Positions 15,708 through 25,361 of a stretch of DNA of 64,000 nt are shown here, piece after piece (the first letter of the stretch is position 1; every line of letters begins with the position of its first letter). A program made the position numbers and the translations under genes. The DNA is from Mesorhizobium sophorae (lineage in GTDB: Bacteria; Pseudomonadota; Alphaproteobacteria; Rhizobiales; Rhizobiaceae). A model generated the notes under the pieces. The model was not told where the DNA came from. It ran no database searches and saw only the letters and a program-made list of their open reading frames with translations. The DNA lies in the NCBI RefSeq assembly GCF_002270415.1, contig NZ_NNRI01000008.1, positions 124,001 to 188,000 on the forward strand. The letters run 5' to 3'.

Positions 15708-16751
15708 ATGACTTCAGTCTCGTCAGCCGCCATATCGAACGCCATGCGCTCCCAGCAGATGCGCATGCAGGCCGAGCTTGTCAAAGCCACCAAAGAGTCC
15801 TCGACCGGCAGGGTCGCCGATGTCGGCCTGGCTCTCGGAGCGCGCACCGCGCAGTCCGTCACCTTCTCGCGCGATCTCGACCGCCTCAACGTCATCATCG
15901 ACTCCAACGGCCTGGTCGGCTCCCGCTTGTCTTCGACGCAGACCTCGCTTAGCCAGCTCTCGACCGCGGCGCAGTCCTTTCTGTCCGCCCTGACCACCGC
16001 GTCCTCGAGCGATTCTTCCAACAGTCTCACCCAAGCCTCGGGCAAGGCGACCATCCAGCAGCTGACCTCGATCCTCAACACCAGCGTCAACGGCGAGTAC
16101 CTGTTTGCCGGCACCAACACCGACGTCAAGCCGATCAACGACTTCACCGCCGCCGGCTCGCCAGCCAAAGCGGCCTTCGATGCCGCCTTCGTCGCCAATT
16201 TCGGCTTCACCCAGGATGACCCGGCGGCGGCCAACATCACCGCCACCCAGATGGACGACTTCATCACCAACGACGTCGTGCCGCAGTTCATGGGCCCGGG
16301 CTGGCAAGGCAACTGGTCGAACGCCACCGACCAGCAGATCGTCAGCCGCATCGCCCTAAACGAAACCACCCCGACCTCGACCAGCGCCAACAGCGACGGC
16401 ATCCAGAAGCTCGCCATGGCGGCGGCCATGGTCTCCAGCCTGATGTCCAGCAACATCAGCCAGGCCGCGAAAAACAAAGTTGTCAGCCGCTCCACCGCAC
16501 TGGTCGGCGAAGCGCTGAGCGGCATTGGCCAGATTCAGTCCGAGACCGGCATCGTCCAGAAGCGGGTTTCCGATGCGAACGACCGCATGAAAACGCAGGT
16601 CGACCTTTTCGAACGGCACATTCTCGATCTGGAAGGCGTCGATCCGGCCGAGGCCGCAACCCGGGTTGCCGACCTGACACAACACATCGAAACGTCCTTC
16701 GCGCTGACCGCGCGCCTGCAGCAGCTCAGCCTGTTGAATTACCTGACCTGA
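15708..16751 (+). CDS. flgL: Flagellar hook-associated protein 3, FlgL
   Basis: FlgL is the second hook-filament junction protein and is flagellin-like at both ends. The 347-residue product has an N-terminal helix with MRMQAELVKATKESSTGRVA, GARTAQSVTFSRDLDRLNVI, and a C-terminal helical part with DLTQHIETSFALTARLQQLS. The middle carries GEYLFAGTNTDVKPIND, a typical FlgL segment. It begins 3 bp after flgK, and flaF follows after 31 bp. Confidence 0.95.
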   Translation: MTSVSSAAISNAMRSQQMRMQAELVKATKESSTGRVADVGLALGARTAQSVTFSRDLDRLNVIIDSNGLVGSRLSSTQTSLSQLSTAAQSFLSALTTASSSDSSNSLTQASGKATIQQLTSILNTSVNGEYLFAGTNTDVKPINDFTAAGSPAKAAFDAAFVANFGFTQDDPAAANITATQMDDFITNDVVPQFMGPGWQGNWSNATDQQIVSRIALNETTPTSTSANSDGIQKLAMAAAMVSSLMSSNISQAAKNKVVSRSTALVGEALSGIGQIQSETGIVQKRVSDANDRMKTQVDLFERHILDLEGVDPAEAATRVADLTQHIETSFALTARLQQLSLLNYLT

Positions 16752-16782
16752 CAACGCTTAACGGAACGGTAGAGCCCCACCG

Positions 16783-17130
16783 ATGTACCAATTCTCCTAC
16801 GCCGACATCCAGAGCACCTCTGTCGCCGACGCCAAGGACCGCGAGCGGGAGCTCCTGACACGCTCGATCGACATGCTGTCGGCGGCGGCGGCCGCCGGCC
16901 ACGGCTCGATGGAAGCGGTCGAGGCACTGCATTTCACCAACCGCGTCTGGACCGCCTTCGTCGAGGATCTCGGCTCCAGCGACAACGCCCTGCCCAAGGA
17001 ACTGCGCGCCAACCTCATTTCCATCGGCTTGTGGCTGCTGCGCGAGGCAGAGGACATTCGCCAGGGCCGCACCAACAATTTCGAAGGGCTGATCGAGGTG
17101 TCCCAGATCATCAGGGACGGCATTCAATGA
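16783..17130 (+). CDS. flaF: Flagellar biosynthesis regulator FlaF
   Basis: FlaF is a small alphaproteobacterial protein needed for flagellin export and filament assembly, acting with FlbT as its functional opposite in Caulobacter. The 115-residue protein is helical and has MYQFSYADIQSTSVADAKDR, RELLTRSIDMLSAA and, at the end, GLIEVSQIIRDGIQ, the normal length and motifs. It overlaps flbT by four bases (ATGA), so the pair is probably made together. Confidence 0.94.
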   Translation: MYQFSYADIQSTSVADAKDRERELLTRSIDMLSAAAAAGHGSMEAVEALHFTNRVWTAFVEDLGSSDNALPKELRANLISIGLWLLREAEDIRQGRTNNFEGLIEVSQIIRDGIQ

Positions 17131-17570
17131 CCAACACGCTGAAGATATCGCTGAAGCCGAACGAGAAGATCTACATCAACGGCGCCGTCATCCGAGTCGA
17201 CCGCAAGGTCACCGTCGAATTGATGAACGACGTGCAGTTCCTGCTCGAAAGCCATGTCATCCAGGCCGAGGACGCCTCGACGCCGCTCAAGCAGCTGTAT
17301 TTCATCCTGCAGGTCATGCTGATGAACCCGGCCGGCGCGGCCGAGGCGCGCGAGATGTTCCGGCGTTCGCTGCCGCTGCTGCTGGCAAGCTTCGAGGACG
17401 CCCAGATCTGCGCTGGACTGAAACAGATCGACCGCATGGTCGGCGAGGATCATATCTACGAGGCGCTGAAGGCCATCCGCGCGCTCTATCCGCTCGAACG
17501 CCGCGCGCTTGGCGACAATGACTATGTTCCGGGTGCCGCGCGCCCGTTGGCTGTGGGAGCACGATACTGA
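17127..17570 (+). CDS. flbT: Flagellin synthesis repressor FlbT
   Basis: FlbT acts after transcription on flagellin mRNA, in Caulobacter by destabilising it through the 5' leader. I take the ATG at 17127 overlapping the flaF stop, giving 147 residues that start MTNTLKISLKPNEKIYINGA, the usual FlbT N-terminus. Further features are VTVELMNDVQFLLESHVI, a Leu-rich helix with LKQLYFILQVMLMNPA and, near the end, YEALKAIRALYPLERR. The open frame upstream to 17031 has no family match. The two flagellin leaders with hairpins (2459, 3753) are natural candidate targets. Confidence 0.94.
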   Translation: MTNTLKISLKPNEKIYINGAVIRVDRKVTVELMNDVQFLLESHVIQAEDASTPLKQLYFILQVMLMNPAGAAEAREMFRRSLPLLLASFEDAQICAGLKQIDRMVGEDHIYEALKAIRALYPLERRALGDNDYVPGAARPLAVGARY

Positions 17571-17977
17571 TGAACGTGGACATGACGACGACGATACCGA
17601 CTGGCGCCAACCAGGCCAGCCAGCAGACCTCGAAGACAGCAGTCGACTACCAGTCGTTCCTGAAGCTGCTGATCGCCGAGATGAAGAACCAGGACCCGAC
17701 CAAGCCGATGGATTCGACGCAGTATGTCGCCCAGCTCGCCACCTTCTCGCAGGTCGAACAATCGGTGCAGACCAACACCAAGCTCGACCAGATCATGTCG
17801 TCCTCGGCGCTGTCGCAGGCCGATGCGCTGATCGGGCGCTCGATAACCTCCGCCGACGGCAAGACGACGGGCACGGTGGCGTCGGTGCGCCTCGCCAGCA
17901 GCGGCCTGATCGCCGTGCTGCAGAACGGCACCGAGGTCGCGGTCGGCCCGGGCGTCTCGATCAAGGCAGCGAGCTGA
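17570..17977 (+). CDS. flgD: Flagellar hook capping protein FlgD
   Basis: FlgD caps the growing hook so that FlgE can add. The 135-residue protein is of the short alphaproteobacterial type, with DYQSFLKLLIAEMKNQDPTK, PMDSTQYVAQLATFSQVEQS and ALIGRSITSADGKTTG. It lacks the long FnIII-like extension of enteric FlgD, which is normal in this group. The start overlaps the flbT stop by one base (TGATG). fliQ follows after 22 bp. Confidence 0.95.
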   Translation: MNVDMTTTIPTGANQASQQTSKTAVDYQSFLKLLIAEMKNQDPTKPMDSTQYVAQLATFSQVEQSVQTNTKLDQIMSSSALSQADALIGRSITSADGKTTGTVASVRLASSGLIAVLQNGTEVAVGPGVSIKAAS

Positions 17978-17999
17978 CGCTTCCGGCAGGGCCAGTCCC

Positions 18000-18266
18000 A
18001 TGAACGAGGCCGACGCTCTCGACATCGTCCAGTACGCGGTGTGGACGGTGCTCACCGCGTCTGCCCCGGTCGTGCTGGTCGCCATGGCGGTCGGCATCGG
18101 CATCGCCCTCATCCAGGCGCTGACGCAGGTCCAGGAGATCACCTTGACCTTCGTGCCCAAGATCGTCGCCATCATGCTGGTGGTGGCGCTGACCGGCCCC
18201 TTCATCGGCAGCCAGATATCGGCCTTCACCAACGTCATCTTCGAGCGCATCCAGAACGGATTCTGA
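18000..18266 (+). CDS. fliQ: Flagellar type III export gate protein FliQ
   Basis: FliQ is a small two-helix subunit of the export gate. The 88-residue protein has MNEADALDIVQYAVWTVLTA, a first hydrophobic helix ending in VGIGIALIQALTQVQEITLT and a second with VPKIVAIMLVVALTGPF. GGCAGGG precedes the ATG. In the usual rhizobial order flhA comes next, but here three unrelated genes (18477-22400) lie between. Confidence 0.96.
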   Translation: MNEADALDIVQYAVWTVLTASAPVVLVAMAVGIGIALIQALTQVQEITLTFVPKIVAIMLVVALTGPFIGSQISAFTNVIFERIQNGF

Positions 18267-18476
18267 GCAAGTCGACGAAAGCCGCGCCGGTCCGTGCCAA
18301 ACCATCGGGATCCGCGACCGCGGCGGATGGAGACGTGGACCGCCTCTATCCCATTGTTGGACCATGACCTTTTTCGAAAGGTGTTCGCCCTTTCAACCGC
18401 CATGCCCTACTTTCGGCAAATGATCTGAGCAAACGGATCGTCTGACGAGCAGGCACGACATGGCAGGGACCCACCG
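18267..18476 (+). other. Intergenic region between fliQ and the MFS gene
   Basis: This 210-bp region probably holds the promoter of the MFS gene. It becomes AT-richer near 18360-18430 (GACCTTTTTCGAAAGGTG forms a short dyad, CCTTT/AAAGG). I see no T-rich terminator for the flagellar operon. The boundary marks the first break in the flagellar order. Confidence 0.4.
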
Positions 18477-20120
18477 ATGATTGACGAAAAGCCGGAAAGC
18501 GAGAGCGTTTCGGCGCTGGCGCCCTTCCGGCACGGCATTTTCCGCGCCGTATGGGCCGCAAGTCTCGTCTCGAATTTCGGTGGCCTGATCCAGGGCGTCG
18601 GCGCCGCCTGGATGATGACCACGATCGCCACCTCGTCCTATCAGGTGGCCCTGGTCCAGGCTTCGACCACCTTGCCGATCATGCTGTTTGCGCTCGTCGC
18701 CGGCGCCATCGCCGACAGTTTCGACCGGCGCAAGGTGATGCTGGTCGCCCAGACCTTCATGCTGGTCGTCTCCGTGCTTTTGACCCTGTTCACCTATGCC
18801 GGCCTGATGACGCCGTGGACGCTGCTGGCCTTCACCTTCCTGATCGATAGCGGCACGGCGCTCAACAGCCCGTCCTGGCAGGCCTCCGTCGGCGATATCG
18901 TGCCCCGCAACAAGGTGCCGGCCGCCGTCGCGCTCAACTCGATGGGCTTCAACCTGACCCGCAGCGTCGGCCCGGCGATCGGCGGCATCATCGTCGCCGC
19001 TGCGGGTGCGGCGGCGGCCTTTGCGGCCAACGCAGTGAGCTATATCGGCCTGATCGTCGTGCTGGCGCGCTGGAAACCCGACCTGCCGGTCTCGACCTTG
19101 CCGCGCGAATCGCTGGGCGCGGCCATGGGCGCCGGCCTGCGCTACGTCGCCATGTCGCCCAACATCGGCAAAGTGCTTGTCAGGGGCGCGGCTTTCGGCT
19201 TCAGCGCCGGCGCGGTGCTGGCGCTCTTGCCGCTGGTGGCGCGCGATGTCGTCAAGGGCGATGCCCTGACCTACGGCATCATGCTCGGCGCTTTCGGCAT
19301 CGGCGCGGTCGGCGGCGCGCTGATCAGCGTGCGGCTACGGCAGCTGCTGTCCAGCGAGACGATGGTGCGCTCAGCCTTCGCCGGCTTTGCCGCCTGCGCC
19401 TTCAATGCCGCCGCCAGCCATCACGCCTGGCAGACGTCGCTCGGCCTGCTCGTCGGCGGTGCCTGCTGGGTGATCGCCCTTTCGCATTTCAACGTCACCG
19501 TGCAGATGGCGACACCGCGCTGGGTGGTCGGCCGGGTGCTGTCGGTCTATCAGACCGCCACCTTCGGCGGCATCGCGCTCGGCAGCTGGATCTGGGGCGT
19601 CGTCGCCGATGCGCATGGCGCCGAAACCGCGCTGATCGCGGCCAGCATCGCCATGCTGGCCGGCGGCGCCATCGGCTTCTTGCTGCCGCTGCCGCAGCAG
19701 CAGGTGCTCAACCTCGATCCGCTCAACCGCTTCAAGGAGCCGCACCTTGCTCTCGATCTCAAGCCGCGTAGCGGTCCGATCGCCATCATGATCGAATACA
19801 TCATCCGCGACGAGGACGTGCCGGAGTTCCTCTCCACCATGGCCGAACGCGGCCGCATCCGCCGCCGTGACGGCGCCCACAACTGGACGCTGGCACGCGA
19901 CCTCGAAAATCCGGCGATCTGGATCGAGCACTATCATACGCCGACCTGGCTCGAATATGTGCGCCACAATGGACGCATCACCCACGCCGACGCCATCATC
20001 GGCGACCGCTTGCGAGCGCTGCACAGCGGCGACGAGCTGCCGCGCGTGCGCCGCATGATCGAGCGCCCGACGACCGCGGGCACGGCGCTCGTGATGGCCA
20101 AGGGACCGATCGAGCACTAA
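18477..20120 (+). CDS. MFS transporter with C-terminal ABM-like extension
   Basis: An inner-membrane exporter of the MFS_3 (enterobactin-exporter-like) group, 547 residues. Residues ~15-410 contain about twelve hydrophobic segments, with the start FRHGIFRAVWAASLVSNFGG, the loop ADSFDRRKVMLVAQ and NSPSWQASVGDIVP. The last ~115 residues are soluble (IAIMIEYIIRDEDVPEFL; HNWTLARDLENPAIWIEHYH) and resemble the ferredoxin-like fold of antibiotic-biosynthesis-monooxygenase domains, an extension seen in this family. The substrate is unknown. It is not a flagellar gene and interrupts the cluster together with the next two. Confidence 0.85.
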   Translation: MIDEKPESESVSALAPFRHGIFRAVWAASLVSNFGGLIQGVGAAWMMTTIATSSYQVALVQASTTLPIMLFALVAGAIADSFDRRKVMLVAQTFMLVVSVLLTLFTYAGLMTPWTLLAFTFLIDSGTALNSPSWQASVGDIVPRNKVPAAVALNSMGFNLTRSVGPAIGGIIVAAAGAAAAFAANAVSYIGLIVVLARWKPDLPVSTLPRESLGAAMGAGLRYVAMSPNIGKVLVRGAAFGFSAGAVLALLPLVARDVVKGDALTYGIMLGAFGIGAVGGALISVRLRQLLSSETMVRSAFAGFAACAFNAAASHHAWQTSLGLLVGGACWVIALSHFNVTVQMATPRWVVGRVLSVYQTATFGGIALGSWIWGVVADAHGAETALIAASIAMLAGGAIGFLLPLPQQQVLNLDPLNRFKEPHLALDLKPRSGPIAIMIEYIIRDEDVPEFLSTMAERGRIRRRDGAHNWTLARDLENPAIWIEHYHTPTWLEYVRHNGRITHADAIIGDRLRALHSGDELPRVRRMIERPTTAGTALVMAKGPIEH

Positions 20121-20143
20121 CCGGGCCCTTTGGGCGACATGCA

Positions 20144-22024
20144 CTACCCTTCGCCCGACAGGTCCCTGCGCGCCTTGTCGAGTTCCTCGGCATAGCGCCG
20201 CATCAGATGGCCTTCGGTCAACAGTCCCAGCACGATGCGGTCAGCGAAATCCTCGACCACGGCGAGCTCTTCAGCGCCGGCGCGCTGGAAGGTCTCGGCG
20301 GCGGACTGCACGTTCATGCTCGGCACCAGCACGGCGTCCTTGTACTTGGCAAGCTCGCGCACCGCCACCTCGCCATCGGAAGGATCGCTGTGCAGCTCGG
20401 CCACGATCAGCACGCCGACATAGTGATCGCCCGCGTCGACGGCAATGATGCGCTGGGCCGAACCGAGCGGCACTTGACTGCGGAAGGCCGCCAGCGTCGT
20501 CGAGGCATGGATGGTTTTGATGTCCTTGCGCATCATCGAGCCGACGGTGAGGCTGCGCATCCAGCCGACGTCGTGGGCGCTGCGGATGGTCTCGCCGCGC
20601 AGATGGAAGCGCCATGTCGAGAAGGAGTAGCCAAACGTCTCGCGCACCAGGATCGCCGACATGATCGAAGCCGCCAGCACGACACCGGTCAACGTCAGGT
20701 CGCGGGTCGATTCCAGCGCCAGGAAGGTCATCGTCAACGGACCGCCGACGACGCCGACGGCGAGCGATGTCATGCCGACGACGGCGGCAACAGCGGGATC
20801 GATGCCGGTGGCCGGCGAGACCAGCGCCATCACACCGGCAAACGCCTTGCCAAGCAGCGCACCGAGGAACAGCGAGGCGAAGAACAGCCCGCCGCGAAAG
20901 CCCGAGCCCAAGGAGATGGCGGACGCCGCCAGTTTCAACACGAAGACGCTGGCCACCACGGCCAGACCGTAGTTCATCGCGAATTCGCGATGCAGCGCGC
21001 CGTGGCCGCTGGACAGGACTTGGGGCGTGATGAGGCCGAGCAGCCCGACGATGACACCGCCAATGACAGGGCGCAGCGACGCATCGATCGACAGCCTGGC
21101 AAAACCGCGTTCGATGAGCGTCACCAGATGCATGATGGCGATCGAGGCCGCACCGCCGAGCAGGCCGAGCAGCAGGAACGGCACGTACTGGCTGGCGGTC
21201 AGCGCCGGCAGGCCCGAAAGCTCGAGCGGAAACGGCACGCCGCCAAACACTTCCGCCGTCAGCGAGGCTGAGATCGCGGCGGTCATGACAGGCGCGACAT
21301 TGGCGACCGAATAGATGCCGATGACCAGTTCAAAACCATAGAAGGCGCCCGTCAGTGGCGCATCGAAGGCGGCGGCGATGGCGCCGGCGGCACCACAGCC
21401 GACCAGGATGCGGACATCGTTGCGGCGCAGCCGGAAGATGCCAGCCAGCCGCGACGCAAGGCCGGACCCGACCTGCGTGTAGCCGGCTTCCAGCCCGACC
21501 GAGGCGCCGAAACCGCTGGAGATCATCGTCTGGCCGGCGATGATGAAGGTGTCGGTGAGCGACATGCGCCCGCCATAGAGCGCGTTGGCTTCGATCGGGT
21601 CGATCGGCGTGCGGAATTTGCGCAGTCTGAGCCAGATCACCGTCAGCCCAAGCAGGATGCCGCCGATCGCCGGTATCAGCGCCTGCATCGGGTTGGCGAG
21701 CGAGAACATGCCGGAAAGCCGGCCACCGGGCTGAACGCCGAACAGCAGCCCGTGCAGGTCCTGCACGATTTGGCTCATCGCCGTGACAAGGATGCCTGCC
21801 ATCACCCCGACGACACCGGCCAGAATAACCACGGCGATGCCGCGCGCCTCGAGCAGCGGCACCGATCTGATCAGCACCGAGCGCAGCCGGCGGGCGTAGA
21901 CTTCGCTGTGGTTTCTGGAAAGCACCGGGGCGGCTCGCCGATATCGGAAGAGGCAGTGGAAAGCCCGCCTGATACGCCCGGCGACACGGCATGGCAACCA
22001 CATTGGCGACAGACAAGGCGCCAT
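20144..22024 (-). CDS. ClC-family chloride channel/antiporter with C-terminal CBS region
   Basis: An integral membrane anion channel or exchanger, 626 residues at most. The start is uncertain: no good ribosome site precedes the ATG at 22024, and a later start near 21925 is possible. About ten hydrophobic segments span ~60-470, followed by a cytoplasmic part (~480-610) that looks like a pair of CBS domains (SMMRKDIKTIHASTTLAAF; GLLTEGHLMRRYAEEL). The filter is unusual: instead of GREGP there is GLEAG (the gating Glu is kept), no GSGIP motif is visible, and the third motif reads GGLFFAS. Ion preference may therefore differ from standard ClC. It converges with the MFS gene. Confidence 0.87.
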   Translation of the reverse strand: MAPCLSPMWLPCRVAGRIRRAFHCLFRYRRAAPVLSRNHSEVYARRLRSVLIRSVPLLEARGIAVVILAGVVGVMAGILVTAMSQIVQDLHGLLFGVQPGGRLSGMFSLANPMQALIPAIGGILLGLTVIWLRLRKFRTPIDPIEANALYGGRMSLTDTFIIAGQTMISSGFGASVGLEAGYTQVGSGLASRLAGIFRLRRNDVRILVGCGAAGAIAAAFDAPLTGAFYGFELVIGIYSVANVAPVMTAAISASLTAEVFGGVPFPLELSGLPALTASQYVPFLLLGLLGGAASIAIMHLVTLIERGFARLSIDASLRPVIGGVIVGLLGLITPQVLSSGHGALHREFAMNYGLAVVASVFVLKLAASAISLGSGFRGGLFFASLFLGALLGKAFAGVMALVSPATGIDPAVAAVVGMTSLAVGVVGGPLTMTFLALESTRDLTLTGVVLAASIMSAILVRETFGYSFSTWRFHLRGETIRSAHDVGWMRSLTVGSMMRKDIKTIHASTTLAAFRSQVPLGSAQRIIAVDAGDHYVGVLIVAELHSDPSDGEVAVRELAKYKDAVLVPSMNVQSAAETFQRAGAEELAVVEDFADRIVLGLLTEGHLMRRYAEELDKARRDLSGEG

Positions 22025-22101
22025 TGTGGCATGGGGCGACTGGTCGCGGCCGCGGCTGGCTCTGTTGGAACGCGAACGGCTGCCGTCCGCTGACAGATCG
22101 A

Positions 22102-22400
22102 TCAGGTCGGCTTGGGATCGCCGGCCTCATAGAGCACGAGGTTGCGCTCTCCAATGCCAAGTGCCGGCCAGCTTGCACGCCAGTCTGCAAGGTGCGGCGA
22201 GCGGAAATGTGCGTCGAGCACTGCCCTGTCGCTCCAGACCTCCGTGACCCGGATGAGCCCGGCATCGAACACGTCCTGCGCATAGGAATATTCGAGGCAA
22301 CCGGGCTCGGCGCGGCTGGCTGAGGCCATACGCTCCATCGCGGGCTTCGCCTCCCGAGCTTTTCCGGCGGCAAGCGGATGGTGCCGATAATCAGAAGCAT
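22102..22400 (-). pseudogene. Antibiotic biosynthesis monooxygenase-like gene, frameshifted
   Basis: Read from 22400, an ATG preceded by AAAGGAA gives [15 protein letters not shown], a typical ABM-domain start; the frame then runs into unrelated sequence. From about 22355 the neighbouring frame continues as EAKPAMERMASASRAEPGCL, then EYSYAQDVFDAGLIRVTEVW, and ends with WPALGIGERNLVLYEAGD. The whole span is 299 bp, one base short of 100 codons, so a single base seems missing near 22351-22357. Repaired, it would be a ~99-residue ABM/quinol-type enzyme. It may be a real lesion or a sequencing error. Confidence 0.75.
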
Positions 22401-22522
22401 GGGATTTCCTTTTGGAGGCGGCGGTCGAGAGCCCAGTAGCCAGTCTCCCACCCTCGCGCAAGCTTGGCCGGTTAGGCTCACAAGGCTGCCGCGCTGGCAG
22501 GCTTGGCATTTTTGGGGACGAC

Positions 22523-24610
22523 ATGGCGATCAGCGAAAGCATCCAGCCCGGCGCAGTGGCCAAGAACGGCCGCGACGTCTTCTTCGCCATCGGCATCGTC
22601 ATCATCCTGGCCGTGCTGTTCCTGCCGATCCCGGCCTTTCTCATCGACATCGGCCTCGCCTTCTCGATCGCCCTTTCGGTGCTGATCCTGATGGTGGCGC
22701 TGTGGATCCAGCGACCGCTCGATTTCTCGTCGTTCCCGACCGTGCTGCTCATCGCAACCATGCTGCGGCTGTCGCTCAACATCGCCACCACACGCATGAT
22801 CCTGTCGCATGGCAATGAAGGCACGCACGCGGCCGGCTATGTCATCGCCGGCTTCTCCAAGCTGGTGATGGCCAGCGACTTCGTAATCGGCCTCATCGTC
22901 TTCATGATCCTCATCGTGGTGAACTTCATCGTCATTACCAAGGGCGCCACCCGTATCGCCGAAGTCGGCGCCCGCTTCACCCTCGACGCCATCCCCGGCA
23001 AGCAGATGTCGATCGACGCCGACCTCTCCGCCGGCATGATCGACGACAAGACGGCGCAGCTGCGCCGCCGCGAACTGGAGGAAGAATCCTCCTTCTTCGG
23101 CTCGATGGACGGCGCCTCGAAATTCGTCCGCGGCGACGCCATCGCCGGCCTCATCATCACCGGCATCAACATCGTCGGCGGCATCGCCATTGGCTATATC
23201 AGGCACGGCATGGGCATGGGCGAAGCCGCCGACGTGTTCATCAAGCTGTCCGTCGGCGACGGCCTCGTCACCCAGATCCCGGCGCTGATCGTTTCCTTGG
23301 CCGCCGGCCTTTTGGTGTCCAAGGGCGGCACGCGCGGTTCGACCAACCAGGCGGTGTTCGGCCAGCTCGGCGCCCATCCGCGCGCGCTCTACGTAGCGGC
23401 ATCGCTGCTGGTGCTGCTCGGCCTGATGCCCGGCCTGCCGCTGTTTCCGTTCTTTGCGCTGGCCGCCGGCATGGCCGGCCTCGGCTACATCATCCCGATG
23501 CGCCACAACCGCGCCATCGCCGCCGCCGAAGCGATCAAGGACCAGGAGAAGGCGACCAAAGTCGAAGAGGAGAAGAACTCGGTCAAGGCGTCGCTCGCCA
23601 CCGCCGAGATCGAGCTGCTGATCGGCAAGCAGCTGTCGACGCGGCTGCTGGTTTCGCATCAGGAACTGGTTTTCCGCATGTCCAAGATGCGCAAGAAATT
23701 CGCCACGCAATACGGCTTCGTGGTGCCGGAAGTGCGGGTTGCCGACGATTTCGCCATCCCGCCGAAGAGCTACCAGATCAAGGTGCACGGCACCGTGGTG
23801 GCCGAATACCAGATGCGCGTCGGCGAGATCATGGTGCTGCTCGGCAATCGCGATATTCCCGAAATACCGGGCGAGGAAATCCGCGAGCCGGCCTTCGGCA
23901 TGCGCGCCTATTCCGTGGTCGAAACCTTCGCCGAAGACCTGAAGCGCGAGAACTACACCTTCGCAGACAACATGTCGGTGCTGCTCACCCATCTTTCCGA
24001 GGTCATCCGCAACAACCTGCCGCAGCTTCTGTCCTACAAGGACATGAAGGCGCTGCTCGAGCGGCAGGACCAGGAGTACCGCAAGCTCGCCGACGAGATC
24101 TGCACCACGCACATCTCCTATCCCGGCTTGCAGGCGGTGCTGAAGCTGCTGCTCGCCGAACGGGTCTCGATCCGCAATCTGCATCTGATCATCGAGGCGA
24201 TCGCCGAGATCGCGCCGCATGTGCGCCGCACCGAGCAGATCGTCGAGCATGTCCGCATCCGCATGGCGCAGCAGATCTGCGGCGACCTCTCGGAAGGCGG
24301 CGTGCTCAAGGTGCTGCGCCTCGGCAATCGCTGGGACCTCGCCTTTCACCAGAGCCTCAAGCGCGACGCCAAGGGCGAGGTGCGCGAGTTCGACATCGAT
24401 CCGCGCCAGCTGGAAGAGTTCGGCCAGGACGCGACCAAGGCGATCAAGAAACATCTGGAGGCCGGCGAGCGTTTCGTGCTGGTCACCGCGCCCGACGCCC
24501 GCCCCTATGTGCGCATGATCATCGAGCGGCTGTTCACCACGCTGCCGGTGCTCAGCCACGTCGAAATCGCCAAGGGTGTCGAGATCAGGGTGCTCGGGAC
24601 CATATCGTGA
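22523..24610 (+). CDS. flhA: Flagellar type III export protein FlhA
   Basis: FlhA is the large export-gate subunit. Its cytoplasmic domain forms the nonameric ring that receives substrates. From the ATG at 22523 (GGGGACGAC just upstream) the protein has 695 residues, the usual length. An N-terminal membrane half has about eight helices and the signatures [20 protein letters not shown] and [20 protein letters not shown]. The C-terminal cytoplasmic half starts at about 350 ([37 protein letters not shown]). An open extension back to 22412 has no family support. fliR follows with overlap. Confidence 0.97.
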   Translation: MAISESIQPGAVAKNGRDVFFAIGIVIILAVLFLPIPAFLIDIGLAFSIALSVLILMVALWIQRPLDFSSFPTVLLIATMLRLSLNIATTRMILSHGNEGTHAAGYVIAGFSKLVMASDFVIGLIVFMILIVVNFIVITKGATRIAEVGARFTLDAIPGKQMSIDADLSAGMIDDKTAQLRRRELEEESSFFGSMDGASKFVRGDAIAGLIITGINIVGGIAIGYIRHGMGMGEAADVFIKLSVGDGLVTQIPALIVSLAAGLLVSKGGTRGSTNQAVFGQLGAHPRALYVAASLLVLLGLMPGLPLFPFFALAAGMAGLGYIIPMRHNRAIAAAEAIKDQEKATKVEEEKNSVKASLATAEIELLIGKQLSTRLLVSHQELVFRMSKMRKKFATQYGFVVPEVRVADDFAIPPKSYQIKVHGTVVAEYQMRVGEIMVLLGNRDIPEIPGEEIREPAFGMRAYSVVETFAEDLKRENYTFADNMSVLLTHLSEVIRNNLPQLLSYKDMKALLERQDQEYRKLADEICTTHISYPGLQAVLKLLLAERVSIRNLHLIIEAIAEIAPHVRRTEQIVEHVRIRMAQQICGDLSEGGVLKVLRLGNRWDLAFHQSLKRDAKGEVREFDIDPRQLEEFGQDATKAIKKHLEAGERFVLVTAPDARPYVRMIIERLFTTLPVLSHVEIAKGVEIRVLGTIS

Positions 24611-25359
24611 GCGTTCTCTCGCAGGGCGTCGTCATCGCGGCGTTCCTCGCCTTCTGCCGCATCGGCGCGTGCTTCATGCTGATGCCCGGCCTTTCCAGCG
24701 CCCGCGTCCCGGTCCAGGTCAGGCTGTTCGTGGCGGTCGCCGCCACTGGCGGCCTGCTCGCCTTCCTGTGGGACCGCATCTTTCCCTTCGTCGATCCGCG
24801 ACCGCAGATCCTGGTGCCGATGATCATCTCGGAACTCCTGGTCGGCGGGCTGATCGGCGCCATGACCAGGCTTTACATGGAAGCCTTGCGCTTCATGGGC
24901 TCGGCCATCGCCATGCTGATCGGCTATGGCGGCACCGGTGGACCGGCGATCGAGGAACCGGAACCGCAGGCAGCGCTTGCCGCCATCATCTCGTTCTCGG
25001 CCCTGTTGATGCTGTTCGTCTTTGATTTCGACCATGAGATCATACGCGCGCTGGTGACCTCCTACACGGTCGCGCCGGTCAACATCTTCTTCAACCCGCA
25101 GGCCGCACTCGTCGATGTCACCGACACGGTATCGGACACGTTCTTCCTGGTCATCCGCCTCGGCAGCCCGTTTGTCGCTTATGCCATTCTCGTCAATCTG
25201 ACTATCGGCTTCGTCAACAAGCTGACCCCGCAGATCCCGATCTATTTCATCTCGCAGCCCTTCATCATCGCCGGCGGCATGATCATCTTCTACTTTGCCG
25301 TCGGCACCATGCTGTCGCTGTTCGTCGCCGGCTTTGTCGACCTGACATTGGCACGATAG
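24607..25359 (+). CDS. fliR: Flagellar type III export gate protein FliR
   Basis: FliR completes the FliP-FliQ-FliR export gate. The 250-residue protein has about six hydrophobic segments and family patterns such as [35 protein letters not shown] and [18 protein letters not shown]. It begins with GTG, overlapping the flhA stop by four bases (GTGA), and the next gene starts 2 bp after its stop. Confidence 0.96.
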   Translation: MSVLSQGVVIAAFLAFCRIGACFMLMPGLSSARVPVQVRLFVAVAATGGLLAFLWDRIFPFVDPRPQILVPMIISELLVGGLIGAMTRLYMEALRFMGSAIAMLIGYGGTGGPAIEEPEPQAALAAIISFSALLMLFVFDFDHEIIRALVTSYTVAPVNIFFNPQAALVDVTDTVSDTFFLVIRLGSPFVAYAILVNLTIGFVNKLTPQIPIYFISQPFIIAGGMIIFYFAVGTMLSLFVAGFVDLTLAR

Positions 25360-25361
25360 CC

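Noticed and set aside
22478..24559. A 693-codon open frame on the minus strand across flhA
   Set aside because: Composition (runs of H, D, R, G, Q) is that of an antisense frame, and FlhA on the plus strand is unmistakable.
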